Assembly (NCBI RefSeq): GCF_030816485.1
Contig: NZ_JAUSYC010000001.1
Span: forward strand, 1,736,001 to 1,800,000
DNA length: 64,000 bases
Direction of reading: 5' to 3'
DNA from: Arthrobacter sp. B1I2
Lineage (GTDB): Bacteria; Actinomycetota; Actinomycetes; Actinomycetales; Micrococcaceae
Position numbers and translations under genes: made by a program
Notes under the pieces: model-generated
Database searches by the model: none
What the model was told of the DNA's origin: nothing
Seen by the model: the letters and a program-made list of their open reading frames with translations, nothing else
Part shown: positions 35,665-44,901 of the stretch, piece by piece
Numbering within the stretch: position 1 is the first letter of the stretch
Layout: each line of letters begins with the position of its first letter

Positions 35665-35685
35665 AGGGGTCGTAGGGGTGACGGG

Positions 35686-36063
35686 TTAGAGCGGCAGGAG
35701 CGTCGAGAGGTCCGCGCGGAGGCCCGAGGCAGCAACCTTGTGGGCGGCTACGGCGTCTGCCCAGCCCAACTGGCCGGTCACCAGCGCAAGCCAGGTGGCG
35801 GCGTCGCACTCAATCACGTTGGGCGGGGTGCCGCGCGTATGCCGCGGGCCCTCAACGCACTGGGTGACGCCAAACGGCGGCACACGCACCTCCACCGAGT
35901 TCCCCGGCGCACGCGCCGTCAGCTCCTCCAATGAGTATCTGACGGCAGTGGCCAGGACGGTCCGCGGCAGGGGAGCATCCGACGGCCGCCGGGCAGCTTC
36001 CTGCCACGCCTTCAGTGCTGCTTTGCCTTCCAGGACGTCAATACGACGGCGGGCTACGGCCAT
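35686..36063 (-). CDS. Sterol carrier family (SCP2-like) protein
   Basis: The 125-residue protein resembles the small actinobacterial sterol-carrier-like family. It has the conserved start MAVARRRIDVLEGKAALKAW, AVRYSLEELTARAPGNSVEVR near 50, and WLALVTGQLGWADAVAAHKV near 95 that forms the hydrophobic-tunnel helix. Its ligand is unknown. The ATG at 36063 has GAAAGGAAG upstream, whereas the longer frame to 36228 has none and a shadow-like composition. It follows the asparaginase gene by 31 bp and could be in its operon. Confidence 0.78.
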   Translation of the reverse strand: MAVARRRIDVLEGKAALKAWQEAARRPSDAPLPRTVLATAVRYSLEELTARAPGNSVEVRVPPFGVTQCVEGPRHTRGTPPNVIECDAATWLALVTGQLGWADAVAAHKVAASGLRADLSTLLPL

Positions 36064-36094
36064 GCGTTCAGTCTTCCTTTCAGGGGTGACCAAG

Positions 36095-37111
36095 TCAGTC
36101 CAGGAGCGCGGAAACCGCCGGGCCCAACCTGATCTTCCCCACCGGACGGCCGCCGCCGAGCACGGGTTCAACCACCTGCTCCAGGGCGCTGGCAACTCCC
36201 GGGATCTCCACGGCCCCCGCCGCGGCAAGGAGGGTCAGGGCCACCAGCGAGGTGGCGCGGACGTTTCCATCAAGGATCTTGACCGCAACGGAAACCCCCT
36301 GGGGCGTGGCCATGGCCAGGACTCCCTCAGCCCCGATTTTGGCGATGATCTCCAGTTCGTCCATCACCAGGGTGTTGGCTTCGCCGCGGCCCTGCACCGC
36401 CCACGGGTAATCGAGCATGGAGGTGGCGATGGTGGCGGCCCTGGCGCTGAAGCTCTGGTCGCCGGGAGCCTTGGCCAAGTGGGAGTAGGCCCGGGCCAGG
36501 CCTTTCAGGGAAACAGCTGCCACCGGGGCGCCGCAGCCGTCGATCCCCAGGTGCGCGATCTTCTCGCCGGTGTATTCCTCGATGACGGTGCGGACCCGCT
36601 GCTGCAGTGGATGGTTCGGCTCCAGGTAGCTGTGCGTGTCCCACCCGTTTTCGGTGCAGGCCCAGAGGAAAGCGGCATGCTTCCCGGAACAGTTGTACGC
36701 CAGCCGCGACTTCCCCTTTTCCGAGCGCACCAACCAGTTCCGGGCCGTTTCATCCTGCGGCCAGGCTTCCGGACACTGCAGCTGGTCCTCACGGACTCCG
36801 GCCGCCTTGAGCATGCCCGCCACCACATCCATGTGGTCCAGGGATCCCGTGTGGCTTCCGCAGGCAATGGCCACCTGGGCACCCCGCAGCGGAACACCCG
36901 ACTGCATGGAGGCCAGCGCCTGGAACGGCTTGAGCGTGGATCGCGCGAAGATGGGCGTGTTGATGTCACCGAGCTCGGTGACCACCGAGCCGTCGGCGGA
37001 CAGGAGGACGGCTGAACCGATGTGCCGGGACTCCACAAAGCCACTGCGCTCGATCACGGCCAGTTCGACGGCGGAGTCCACGGTGAAGGTGGCATGCGGG
37101 TTGTGCGGCAT
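36095..37111 (-). CDS. L-asparaginase II family protein
   Basis: The 338-residue protein belongs to the asparaginase II (AnsA-type, PF06089-like) family that hydrolyses L-asparagine. Family segments are VESRHIGSAVLLSADGSVV near 30-48, FARSTLKPFQALA near 56-68, the catalytic-region IACGSHTGSLDHMDV near 86, CSGKHAAFLWACT near 146, and LGIDGCGAPVAAVSLKG near 190. There is no signal peptide, so it acts in the cytoplasm. The substrate assignment follows the family; it has not been confirmed. Confidence 0.85.
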   Translation of the reverse strand: MPHNPHATFTVDSAVELAVIERSGFVESRHIGSAVLLSADGSVVTELGDINTPIFARSTLKPFQALASMQSGVPLRGAQVAIACGSHTGSLDHMDVVAGMLKAAGVREDQLQCPEAWPQDETARNWLVRSEKGKSRLAYNCSGKHAAFLWACTENGWDTHSYLEPNHPLQQRVRTVIEEYTGEKIAHLGIDGCGAPVAAVSLKGLARAYSHLAKAPGDQSFSARAATIATSMLDYPWAVQGRGEANTLVMDELEIIAKIGAEGVLAMATPQGVSVAVKILDGNVRATSLVALTLLAAAGAVEIPGVASALEQVVEPVLGGGRPVGKIRLGPAVSALLD

Positions 37112-37169
37112 ACTGCCAGTCTATGGGCCAGCCCCGCAGATGCCCGGTCAGCCCGGCGGCGCGTAGCAG

Positions 37170-38757
37170 CTATTGCACGGTGACCATCACGGACTGCCAG
37201 CCTGATGCGCCGTCAGGGACCGGATCGGCGCGTTGGTCCGTCTGGACCTCCCCGTTCCCGTCGGTGGCCCGGACCTTGATGTAATGGGGGCCGGGTGTGG
37301 CATCCCACTCGTAGGACCACTGGCGCCAGGTGACGGTGGAAGCTTCAGTGGAGAGGGTGGCTTCCACCCAGTCGCCGTTGTCGATCTGGAGTTCCACCTT
37401 GGTGATGCCGCGCGTCTGGGCCCATGCGGTACCGCCCACGGCGACTTTCCCCGCGGGGACTTTCGCGAAGGATTTGGGCACGTCCACACGTGCCATCGTC
37501 TTAATGGGCCCGCGCTCGGACCAGCCGCGCTCTGTCCAGTAGGCCTTGCTGTCCGCGAACCGGGTGACCTCCAGGTCCACCACCCACTTTGTGGCGGAGA
37601 CGAACCCGTACAGCCCGGGAACCACCATCCGCACGGGGTAGCCGTGCTCCAGCGGCAGCGGCTCGCCGTTCATGCCGATGGCCAGCATGGCGTCCCGGTC
37701 ATCCTGCAGGACCTCCAGGGGAGTGGAGGCACTGAAGCCGTCGATTGACGTGGACAGCACCATGTCCGCCCCGTCCTTGGGCCTGGCGCGGGCCAGGACA
37801 TCGCGGATGGGAAGGCCCAGCCACTTGGCGTTTCCGGCCAGGTTGCCCCCCACGGGGTTGGATACGCAGGTCAGGGTGACTTGGGATTCGATCAGTTCGG
37901 CGTCAAGCAGGTCCTGGAACGTGAGGGTCACTTCCTGCTCCACCAGCCCATGCACACGCAGCTCCCAGTCATCAACGTTGACTTCCGGGTACGCTCAGGG
38001 CCGTATCGATGCGGTAGAACTCACCGTTGGGCGTCACCCACGGCGGAACGCCGGGGACCGGGGACTGGACCCCGGCCGGCACCGGGGCTGCGGCCCTTGC
38101 CGGCGACGGCAGGCTCAGCGCTTCCCGGGCCTGGGCCACATTGCTGCGCGCGGCAGCCAGCAGCCGTCCACCCGTTGCAGCGATGCCCGCCGCCACGGCA
38201 GTGATCCCGGCAGCAGCGAAGAAGCGGCGCCGACTGGTGCCATGGCTCCCAGCCTGTTCGCCGCCGTCGGCCGCTTTATCCGCCGGCGACTCCGGCCACG
38301 CCTTCAGCCCCCACAGCGGCACCATCAGGCGGCGGAGGACCATCAGCCCGGCGACGGTTCCCAGCACGGAAGGGATGGCGTCTGCGGCGCCCACACCCGA
38401 ACGGGTCACCACGCAGGCCACAATCACCACCCCCATGAACAGGACACCCAGGACACCCAGCGCCCATTTCCGGTAGGCCACCACGCCAAGGATGCAGGCG
38501 AGCACCGCGATCGTCAGGCCCATGCCTACGAATAGGGCCGCCTTGTCATTGGTGCCGAAGGTGGCGATCGCAAAGTCCTTCAACCTGGGCGGCGTGAAGT
38601 CGATGAAGGTGGACCCCAAGGCAAACAGCGGTGTTGCCCTGGCGGTGAAGAAGGCCCCGATCAGCTCCGCAACGGCAAGGACGACGGCGGCTGCCACCAC
38701 GCCTGCCAGTGCGGCCATGGGGGCGGGGCCGGTAATCCGTTCTCGCAGCTTTGTCAT
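37170..38757 (-). pseudogene. Membrane-anchored molybdopterin oxidoreductase, frame broken
   Basis: The reconstructed protein of about 528 residues has five to six N-terminal hydrophobic segments (for example MAALAGVVAAAVVLAVAEL and AALFVGMGLTIAVLACILG). A Tat-like RRRFFAAAG near residue 183 follows, and then a sulfite-oxidase-type molybdopterin domain. The Mo-ligating cysteine is the one in VTLTCVSNPVGG, and an immunoglobulin-like dimerisation domain ends the chain. The frame as written stops soon after DTALSVPG. Deleting one base from CCCGGAAG at 37985-37989 gives VPEVNVDDWELRVHGL and joins both ORFs; total length minus one is a multiple of three. The electron acceptor and substrate are unknown. 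It is divergent from purD. Confidence 0.83.
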
Positions 38758-38828
38758 GTGTATGGTTCGGAGCGGGCAGGAGTCCGGATTGACCCGGCGG
38801 GGGAGGACACAGCTTAGGAGCGGGAAGG

Positions 38829-40169
38829 GTGCACAAAGTACCCTTGGACACTGTGAAGGTACTCGTCATTGGCCCCGGAGGCCGCGAACACGCCATTGTC
38901 CGCTCCCTGCTTGCCGACCCCAACGTGTCCGAGGTCCACGCGGCGCCGGGCAATGCCGGCATCAGCAAGCTGGTTCCCACATACAAGATCAACGGCAACG
39001 ATCCCGAGGCGGTTGCGGAGCTGGCCACCCGGCTCGGCGTGGACCTCGTGGTGGTGGGGCCGGAGGCTCCGCTGGCCGCAGGCGTATCCGATGCCGTGCG
39101 CGACGCCGGTATCCCCGTGTTCGGGCCCAGCAAGGCAGCAGCCCAGCTGGAGGCGTCGAAGGCTTTTGCCAAGGAAGTCATGGCGGAGGCCGGCGTCCCC
39201 ACGGCCATGGCCATGGTGGCCGCCAACGCCGAGGAAGCAGCATCGGCACTGGACACCTTCGGCGCCCCGTACGTGGTGAAGGACGATGGGCTCGCCGCAG
39301 GCAAGGGCGTGGTGGTCACCCGGGACCGCGACGAAGCCCTGGCGCACGCGCAGTCCTGCTTCGACGCCGGCGGCTCGGTGGTCATCGAGGAATTCCTGGA
39401 CGGCCCGGAAGTCTCCTTGTTTGTCCTCTGCGATGGGCAGAACACGGTGGCGCTCTCGCCCGCCCAGGACTTCAAGCGCATCTTCGACAACGACGAAGGG
39501 CCCAATACCGGCGGCATGGGCGCCTACACGCCGCTCGAGTGGGCCCCCGAGGGACTGGTGCAGGAAGTCCTTGAACGGGTAGCCCAGCCCACCGTCAACG
39601 AAATGGCCCGCCGCGGCACTCCGTTCGTCGGCGTGCTGTTCGTCGGCCTGGCCCTCACGTCGCGCGGCACCCGCGTCATCGAATTCAACGTCCGCTTTGG
39701 CGACCCCGAAACCCAGGCGGTCCTCGCCCGGCTCAAGACCCCCCTCGGTGCGCTGCTCATGGCAGCCGCCAAGGGCGAACTGGACAAGGCAGAAGAGCTG
39801 CGTTGGGCCAAGGAAACCGCCGTCGCCGTTGTTATCGCCTCGGAGAACTACCCGGACACACCCCGCACCGGCGACCGCATCCGCGGGCTCAAGAAGGTGG
39901 AGGAACTCGACGGCGTGCACGTCATCCACGCCGGAACTGCCCTGGATGAGGAAGGCAAAGTAGTGTCCGCCGGCGGGCGGGTCCTGGCCGTCGTCGCCCT
40001 GGGCGGCGACCTGGTGGAGGCACGCGAGAAAGCGTACGACGGCGTCGAGCTGGTCAAGCTGGACGGATCCCAGTTCCGCACCGACATCGGACGCAAAGCC
40101 GCCCGCGGGGAAATCAAGGTGCCGTACGGTGCCACGGGCGCGATGCCCATCGTGAAAGCAAAGGCCTGA
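38829..40169 (+). CDS. purD: Phosphoribosylamine-glycine ligase
   Basis: The 446-residue ATP-grasp enzyme makes glycinamide ribonucleotide in purine biosynthesis. It has VLVIGPGGREHAIVRSLL at the N-terminus, the ATP-grasp segment APYVVKDDGLAAGKGVVV near 150, EEFLDGPEVSLFVLCDG near 185 and GDPETQAVLARLKTPL near 295. The GTG at 38829 has AGGAG spaced about seven bases upstream; the later GTG at 38853 directly before the conserved chain lacks a site. It is followed after three bases by purC. Confidence 0.95.
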   Translation: MHKVPLDTVKVLVIGPGGREHAIVRSLLADPNVSEVHAAPGNAGISKLVPTYKINGNDPEAVAELATRLGVDLVVVGPEAPLAAGVSDAVRDAGIPVFGPSKAAAQLEASKAFAKEVMAEAGVPTAMAMVAANAEEAASALDTFGAPYVVKDDGLAAGKGVVVTRDRDEALAHAQSCFDAGGSVVIEEFLDGPEVSLFVLCDGQNTVALSPAQDFKRIFDNDEGPNTGGMGAYTPLEWAPEGLVQEVLERVAQPTVNEMARRGTPFVGVLFVGLALTSRGTRVIEFNVRFGDPETQAVLARLKTPLGALLMAAAKGELDKAEELRWAKETAVAVVIASENYPDTPRTGDRIRGLKKVEELDGVHVIHAGTALDEEGKVVSAGGRVLAVVALGGDLVEAREKAYDGVELVKLDGSQFRTDIGRKAARGEIKVPYGATGAMPIVKAKA

Positions 40170-40172
40170 CCT

Positions 40173-41111
40173 ATGACTGCAACCCCAGAGAACCGCGGCT
40201 ACGCCACCAAAACCCTGGACCTGCCGGGCTGGACGCACATCTACTCCGGCAAGGTGCGCGACCTCTACGAACCCGCCGACGAGTCCATCCTGCAGCGCCT
40301 TGGGCAGGATTGCGTGCTGGTGGTGGCCAGCGACCGGATCAGCGCCTACGACCACGTGCTGTCCAGTGAAATCCCGGACAAGGGGCGGATCCTCACCCAG
40401 TTGAGCCTCTGGTGGTTCGACCAGCTGGGTGTGGAACACCACGTGCTCGGTTCCACATTGGAGGACGGTGTGCCGGCTGAGGTCGAAGGGCGGGCCATGA
40501 TCTGCAAGAAGCTGGACATGTTCCCGGTGGAGTGCATTGCCCGCGGCTACCTCACGGGTTCCGGGCTGCAGGAATACAAGGCCTCCGGTACGGTGTGCAA
40601 CATTCCGCTGCCGGAAGGGCTGGTGGACGGGTCCAGGCTCGAGCACGCCATCTTCACGCCCTCGGCGAAGGCCCTGGTTGGTGAGCACGACGAGAACATC
40701 ACCTACGACGCCGTGGTGGCCCTGGTGGGGGACGACATCGCCGGCCGACTGAGCGAGCTGACGCTCAAGATCTACACAACGGCGGAAAAGATCACCCGGG
40801 AGCGCGGCATCATCCTGGCCGACACCAAGGTGGAGTTCGGCTACGATGCGGTTTCAGGGTCAATCACCCTGGGCGACGAGGTGCTGACCCCGGATTCCTC
40901 GCGTTTCTGGGACGCCGCCACCTATAAGCCGGGCCAGGCCCAGCCTTCCTACGACAAGCAGTATGTGCGGGACTGGCTGACCTCGGCCGGGTCCGGCTGG
41001 GACAGGTCCTCGGACACCCCTCCGCCGGCGCTGCCCGCGGACGTGGTGGAGCGTACCCGGAGCAGGTACGTCGAAGCGTACGAGAAGATCACCGGCGAGA
41101 AGTTTTCCTAG
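40173..41111 (+). CDS. purC: Phosphoribosylaminoimidazole-succinocarboxamide synthase
   Basis: The 312-residue SAICAR synthase has SGKVRDLYE near residue 25, VVASDRISAYDHVLSSEIPD near 50-69, the ribosyl-phosphate site CIARGYLTGSGLQEY near 122, and TAEKITRERGIILADTKVEFG near 205. It is in an operon with purD, so the two genes supply de novo purine synthesis just outside the catabolic island. A hairpin follows the stop. Confidence 0.95.
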   Translation: MTATPENRGYATKTLDLPGWTHIYSGKVRDLYEPADESILQRLGQDCVLVVASDRISAYDHVLSSEIPDKGRILTQLSLWWFDQLGVEHHVLGSTLEDGVPAEVEGRAMICKKLDMFPVECIARGYLTGSGLQEYKASGTVCNIPLPEGLVDGSRLEHAIFTPSAKALVGEHDENITYDAVVALVGDDIAGRLSELTLKIYTTAEKITRERGIILADTKVEFGYDAVSGSITLGDEVLTPDSSRFWDAATYKPGQAQPSYDKQYVRDWLTSAGSGWDRSSDTPPPALPADVVERTRSRYVEAYEKITGEKFS

Positions 41112-41120
41112 ATCAGACTG

Positions 41121-41158
41121 AAGCCAGGTAAGCCCGCTCCGGTGGGTTTGCCTGGCTT
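41121..41158. terminator. Hairpin between purC and the HTH-TPR gene
   Basis: AAGCCAGGTAAGCCC at 41121-41135 pairs with GGGTTTGCCTGGCTT at 41144-41158, with two G-T wobbles. It lies between converging genes and could stop transcription from both sides. Confidence 0.7.
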
Positions 41159-41161
41159 TGG

Positions 41162-42427
41162 TCAGCTGGCTTTCGCAGCCGCCTCGGCCCGTTTCTGTGC
41201 CAGTTTGATCTCAAGGATCGCGTCCAGCGCCTGCTGGACCCTGTCCTGTGCACCTGCCGCAGCGAAGGCCTTCTGGGCTTCCTCGAGATGCACCAGCGCC
41301 TCCTCGGTTTCTCCAGAGGCCTTCAAGGACTTGCCAAGCAGCAGTGAGACCTCCCCGGCTGTGTGCTTGGCGAGCTCCCCACGCTCGGCGTGGATTTCGC
41401 GAAGTTTTTCGACGGCGGCAACGATGTCTCCGGTCAGGTACAGCCAGCGGGCTCGAATGAACGCGACCTCGAGCTGATCTGACTTGTTTCCACCGACAAT
41501 GGACAACGCCAGTTCTGCCCTCTCGATTGATGACAGCGTCTCCGGCTCCACGATGCCCGAGGAAAGCCGAACGGCTGCGGAGGCCTTGTTGAACCGTGCC
41601 CACAGTTCGATGTCGTTGGCGGGAGAGAGCAGGCGGGCAGCCCGCTCGTGGTGCTTGACGCCTTCCGCGTAGTCGTGGCGCATAAAAGCCACGTTTCCTA
41701 CAACCCACGCCACCTCTCCGGCAAGCTGGCTCATTGACAGCTCGTCAACGTGATCGATCATCGCCTGGCAATATTTCCAGGCCTCGTCCAGCCGTCCGCT
41801 TTCAGCGAGAGCACCGATCAGAGCATGATGGGCGTTGATGATCAGGGTGGAGCCCTTTGGGAGTTGCTTGCAGAGGTCCACAGCCTGGATCCCCTGGTCC
41901 ACGGCAAGGCTAAGCTGGCCTTGTCCCTGGTAGATGCCGGCCAGCATCTGGTGGGCCCGAACGGCAAGGCCAGCCGATTCCCTGGCCATGGGGTGCTCCA
42001 GCAGGTGCTCCATGATCTTCTGCGCTTCGCGCCAGTTTCCCTGCTTGATGAGGCATTCAGCCTGCATGTACGTCATGTTCCACCACGCACTGGTGTTTCG
42101 CCCCTCAAGGGCAATCTTCGCAGCTGTGGCAGCATGGCTTGCTGCCAGGGGATAGTCACGAAGGTCCCACGCCTGCCGTGCGTAGAGGCCTGCCAGGACG
42201 TATTCAGCGTCGCTCACGGAAATAGGTTGGCTCCACGCCTCCAGAGCCTTGGGCGCCAACTCCAGCCTCCGCGCCAATTCTTCAATTACTTCAGCCGTCG
42301 GTTCCCGGCGGCCGGTTTCGAGCAGCGAAATGTAGCTGGGTGAATACAGGTCCTTGCCCAGTTCGGCCTGCGTCAGTCCACGCTCAAGGCGCTCCGCGCG
42401 GAGTTTTTCTCCGAACCCGTTGCCCAC
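41162..42427 (-). CDS. Xre-type HTH and TPR transcriptional regulator (RRNPP-like)
   Basis: The 421-residue protein has an N-terminal Xre/Cro helix-turn-helix at about residues 5-60, with LRAERLERGLTQAELGKDLY and YISLLETGRREPTAEVIEEL. The rest is a chain of tetratricopeptide-type helix pairs, such as WWNMTYMQAECLIKQGNWRE near 110, AHQMLAGIYQGQGQLSLAV near 157, HHALIGALAESGRLDEAW near 200 and LLGKSLKASGETEEALVHLE near 365. HTH plus TPR is the architecture of peptide-sensing RRNPP regulators. The GTG at 42427 is chosen because AAGGAGGAAA ends six bases before it; an in-frame ATG at 42448 would place that site inside the gene. It is divergent from the peptide gene across 129 bp. Peptide sensing is an inference from architecture and context. 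Confidence 0.8.
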   Translation of the reverse strand: MGNGFGEKLRAERLERGLTQAELGKDLYSPSYISLLETGRREPTAEVIEELARRLELAPKALEAWSQPISVSDAEYVLAGLYARQAWDLRDYPLAASHAATAAKIALEGRNTSAWWNMTYMQAECLIKQGNWREAQKIMEHLLEHPMARESAGLAVRAHQMLAGIYQGQGQLSLAVDQGIQAVDLCKQLPKGSTLIINAHHALIGALAESGRLDEAWKYCQAMIDHVDELSMSQLAGEVAWVVGNVAFMRHDYAEGVKHHERAARLLSPANDIELWARFNKASAAVRLSSGIVEPETLSSIERAELALSIVGGNKSDQLEVAFIRARWLYLTGDIVAAVEKLREIHAERGELAKHTAGEVSLLLGKSLKASGETEEALVHLEEAQKAFAAAGAQDRVQQALDAILEIKLAQKRAEAAAKAS

Positions 42428-42465
42428 GCGTTTCCTCCTTCTGGCCATTTAGGCCCGCCGAATGC

Positions 42466-42505
42466 TTGACAGCCCCTGTGGAAAATATTTTACAATGTGT
42501 GTCAA
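42466..42505 (+). promoter_or_regulatory. Peptide-gene promoter with AAAATATTTT palindrome
   Basis: TTGACA at 42466-42471 and TACAAT at 42491-42496 look like -35 and -10 boxes for the peptide gene, with a rather long 19-base spacer. A perfect 10-bp palindrome, AAAATATTTT at 42482-42491, lies in that spacer, and TGTCAA at 42500-42505 mirrors the -35 box. The region is much richer in A/T than its surroundings and is a natural binding site for the divergent HTH regulator. Confidence 0.5.
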
Positions 42506-42556
42506 CAAGGACAGTGCTGGCTTTGTAACGAATCCGACTCGTATTGAGGAACTTAT

Positions 42557-42775
42557 ATGTTGAAGAAGATCGCAACCGCGGCCGTCCTGGCTGGGGCCCT
42601 GGCTTTTTCTGCGGCGGCTCCGGCCGTCCTGTCTGCAGGTTCCGTCGCCGATAATTCGGGTGCGTCGGTAGCTGTAGGTAACTGGCCTGATCCCGCCTCC
42701 GGAAAGGTGAAGAAGGACAAAAAGACCGACACCACCGTCACCACGTACGTGGGCAACTGGCCTGATCCCGCATAA
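42557..42775 (+). CDS. Secreted 72-residue precursor with twin VGNWPDPA motifs
   Basis: The protein begins with a typical signal peptide: Lys-Lys at residues 3-4, a hydrophobic core to about residue 22, and possible cleavage after LSA or SVA near residues 27-31. The motif VGNWPDPA occurs at residues 40-47 and again at 65-72, where it forms the exact C-terminus. The link between the copies contains five lysines (GKVKKDKK) and a Thr-rich segment. The ATG follows GAGGA with a seven-base spacer. I know no family with this motif. The layout resembles precursors of secreted signalling peptides, and its divergent neighbour is an HTH-TPR regulator. A simple cell-envelope or stress peptide remains possible. 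Confidence 0.75.
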   Translation: MLKKIATAAVLAGALAFSAAAPAVLSAGSVADNSGASVAVGNWPDPASGKVKKDKKTDTTVTTYVGNWPDPA

Positions 42776-42804
42776 CCAGCTTCCTCACACCAGGAGGCGA
42801 GGGC

Positions 42805-42840
42805 GGCCCCGGAGCAACAGCTCCGGGGCCGTTCCTTTTA
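42805..42840 (+). terminator. Intrinsic terminator of the peptide gene
   Basis: An 11-bp GC-rich stem, GGCCCCGGAGC (42805-42815) and GCTCCGGGGCC (42820-42830), with a four-base loop is followed by GTTCCTTTTA. This is a textbook rho-independent terminator 30 bp after the peptide gene's stop, implying a short dedicated transcript. Confidence 0.88.
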
Positions 42841-42880
42841 ACCTGGAGGATACTGGCTGTGACCTAATTGAGATACAACA

Positions 42881-42910
42881 AGAGGGTCTCCGCAAGGAGA
42901 CCCTCTTTTT
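42881..42910. terminator. Terminator near tRNA-Pro
   Basis: AGAGGGTCTCC (42881-42891) pairs with GGAGACCCTCT (42896-42906) around GCAA, followed on the plus strand by TTTT. On the minus strand it lies just after the tRNA gene and is followed by a weaker TTGTTGT tract, so it probably ends the tRNA transcript and also backs up the peptide-gene terminator. Confidence 0.8.
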
Positions 42911-42914
42911 GTAA

Positions 42915-42991
<77 letters not shown>

Positions 42992-43074
42992 ATCCGCTGC
43001 AAAAGCAACTTTACAAGGATAGCCGATCCCGGGCCCCTATGCGAAATCCTCGGCCGCCCTACCGAAGACGCGCT

Positions 43075-44901
43075 TTAGACCAGGGACTCTTTCCACGCCC
43101 CGTGCAGGTCGGCGAAGCGCCCGCCGCCGCCGATCAATTCCTCAGGGGTGCCATCCTCCACGATCCGTCCGTCGTGCACCACCAGGACGCGGTCAGCCGT
43201 CTCCACTGTGGACAGCCGGTGCGCGATGATCAGCGCCGTCCTGCGTGCCGCCTCCGTGCCGGCGAGCAGCCGGGCCAGCCCGGCCTGCACAAGGCGTTCG
43301 GACGGGATGTCCAAAGAGGACGTGGCCTCATCCAGGATCAGGACTGCCGGCTTGGCCAGGAAAGCCCTGGCGAAGCTGATCAGCTGCCGCTGCCCGGAGG
43401 AAACCCTGCCGCCGCGCTTGTTGACGTCCGTGTCGTAGCCTTCGGGGAGTTCCAGGATGAACTCGTGGGCGCCCACTGCCTTGGCCGCCTCTTCTATTTC
43501 CGCACGGGACGCTTCCGGCCGGCCCAAAGCGATGTTGTCCGCCACCGAGCCGCTGAACAGGAAAGCTTCCTGGGTCACCATCACGATGTTACGGCGGAGG
43601 TCGGAAGTGGCCAGGGCACGAAGGTCCACGCCATCAAGGGTCAGTGTGCCTGACGTGACGTCGTAGAACCTGGCAATGAGTTTGGCCAGGGTGGACTTTC
43701 CTGCACCGGTCTGCCCCACCAGCGCCACGGTCTGCCCGGCCGGGATCTGCAGGTCCAGGCGGGGGACCACCAGCGGGCCGTCACCGTAGCGGAACTCGAC
43801 GCCCCTGAAGTCAATGCGCCCAGTGGCGCTGGGCAGGGCCACCGGGTTCTTCGGGGGCCGGACCGTGGGCACCTCTTCGAGGAGTCCGGACACCTTCTCC
43901 AGGGCTGCCTGCGCGCTCTGGAACGAGTTGTAGAACATGGCCATCTGGTCCACCGGCTGGAAGAACCGCTTGGTGGAGAGGATGAGGGCCAGGAGTACGC
44001 CCACGGCCAGGTCGCCGCCCAGTACGCGGAATCCGCCGAAGAGCAGGACGACGGCCACGCAGACGTTGCCGATCAGCACCAGGCCCGGCTGGAAGATGCC
44101 GTTGAGGTTGATGGAGCGGACGGTGACCAGGCGGTAGTCCTCGGCGAGTTTCCCGTAGCGCTCCGAGTTTTCCTTCTCTTTGCGGAACGCCTTCACTGCG
44201 CGGATGCCGGTCATGGTTTCCACGAAATGCACGATCAGCCGGGCGGAGACCACGCGGGATTCACGGAAGGCGATCTGGGAGTGCTTCTGGTACCAGCGGG
44301 ACAGGAAGAACATGGGCACGCCGGCAGCCAGCACCAGCAGGCCGCTCCGCCAGTCCAAGGCAAAGATGGTGACGGCGGTAAAGGCCATGAAGAGCATTCC
44401 CGAGGCGAGGGAGCTGACCCCCGAATCGAGGAGTTCGCGCAGTGCCTCCAGGTCCGAGGTTTGCCGGGCGATGATCCGGCCGGAAGTGTACCTTTCGTGG
44501 AACTCCAGGCTGAGCCGCTGCGTGTGCCGGAACACGCGCACCCTCAGGTCCAGCAGCATCGCCTGGCTAAGGCGCGCAGTGGAGGTGACGTACAGGGCGG
44601 TGAGCCCCGCCGTCGTAATGGCTGCCAGGAGGTAGGCGACGCCGGTGATCACCAGTGGGAGGTTGTCGCCGGCCTGAATGGCGGGAAGGGCATGGTCGAT
44701 CCCGAAGGCGATCAGCGCAGGGCCTGCCACCCGTGCGGCCTGGGAAAGGACCACCATGGCGATGGTCAGCCAGAACCGTACCCGCACCGGACGGATCAGC
44801 GAGCCCAGCAAGGCGAGTGACCGCCGCCGGACGGCCCTGCTGTCGCTCTTGCTGAGGTGGGCGTTGTCTTCGTTGGCGGTGCCGAACGTTGCGCTGCTCA
44901 T
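43075..44901 (-). CDS. ABC exporter half, membrane and ATPase domains fused
   Basis: The 608-residue protein has a six-helix exporter domain to about residue 330, followed by an ATPase domain. The Walker A motif is [15 protein letters not shown] near 400, the Q-loop [18 protein letters not shown] near 442, the signature [19 protein letters not shown] near 500 and Walker [14 protein letters not shown]. It starts within the stop of the upstream ABC gene (ATGA overlap), so the two form a heterodimer. Substrates of such pairs include drugs, lipids and peptides; nothing here decides between them. Confidence 0.9.
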   Translation of the reverse strand: MSSATFGTANEDNAHLSKSDSRAVRRRSLALLGSLIRPVRVRFWLTIAMVVLSQAARVAGPALIAFGIDHALPAIQAGDNLPLVITGVAYLLAAITTAGLTALYVTSTARLSQAMLLDLRVRVFRHTQRLSLEFHERYTSGRIIARQTSDLEALRELLDSGVSSLASGMLFMAFTAVTIFALDWRSGLLVLAAGVPMFFLSRWYQKHSQIAFRESRVVSARLIVHFVETMTGIRAVKAFRKEKENSERYGKLAEDYRLVTVRSINLNGIFQPGLVLIGNVCVAVVLLFGGFRVLGGDLAVGVLLALILSTKRFFQPVDQMAMFYNSFQSAQAALEKVSGLLEEVPTVRPPKNPVALPSATGRIDFRGVEFRYGDGPLVVPRLDLQIPAGQTVALVGQTGAGKSTLAKLIARFYDVTSGTLTLDGVDLRALATSDLRRNIVMVTQEAFLFSGSVADNIALGRPEASRAEIEEAAKAVGAHEFILELPEGYDTDVNKRGGRVSSGQRQLISFARAFLAKPAVLILDEATSSLDIPSERLVQAGLARLLAGTEAARRTALIIAHRLSTVETADRVLVVHDGRIVEDGTPEELIGGGGRFADLHGAWKESLV

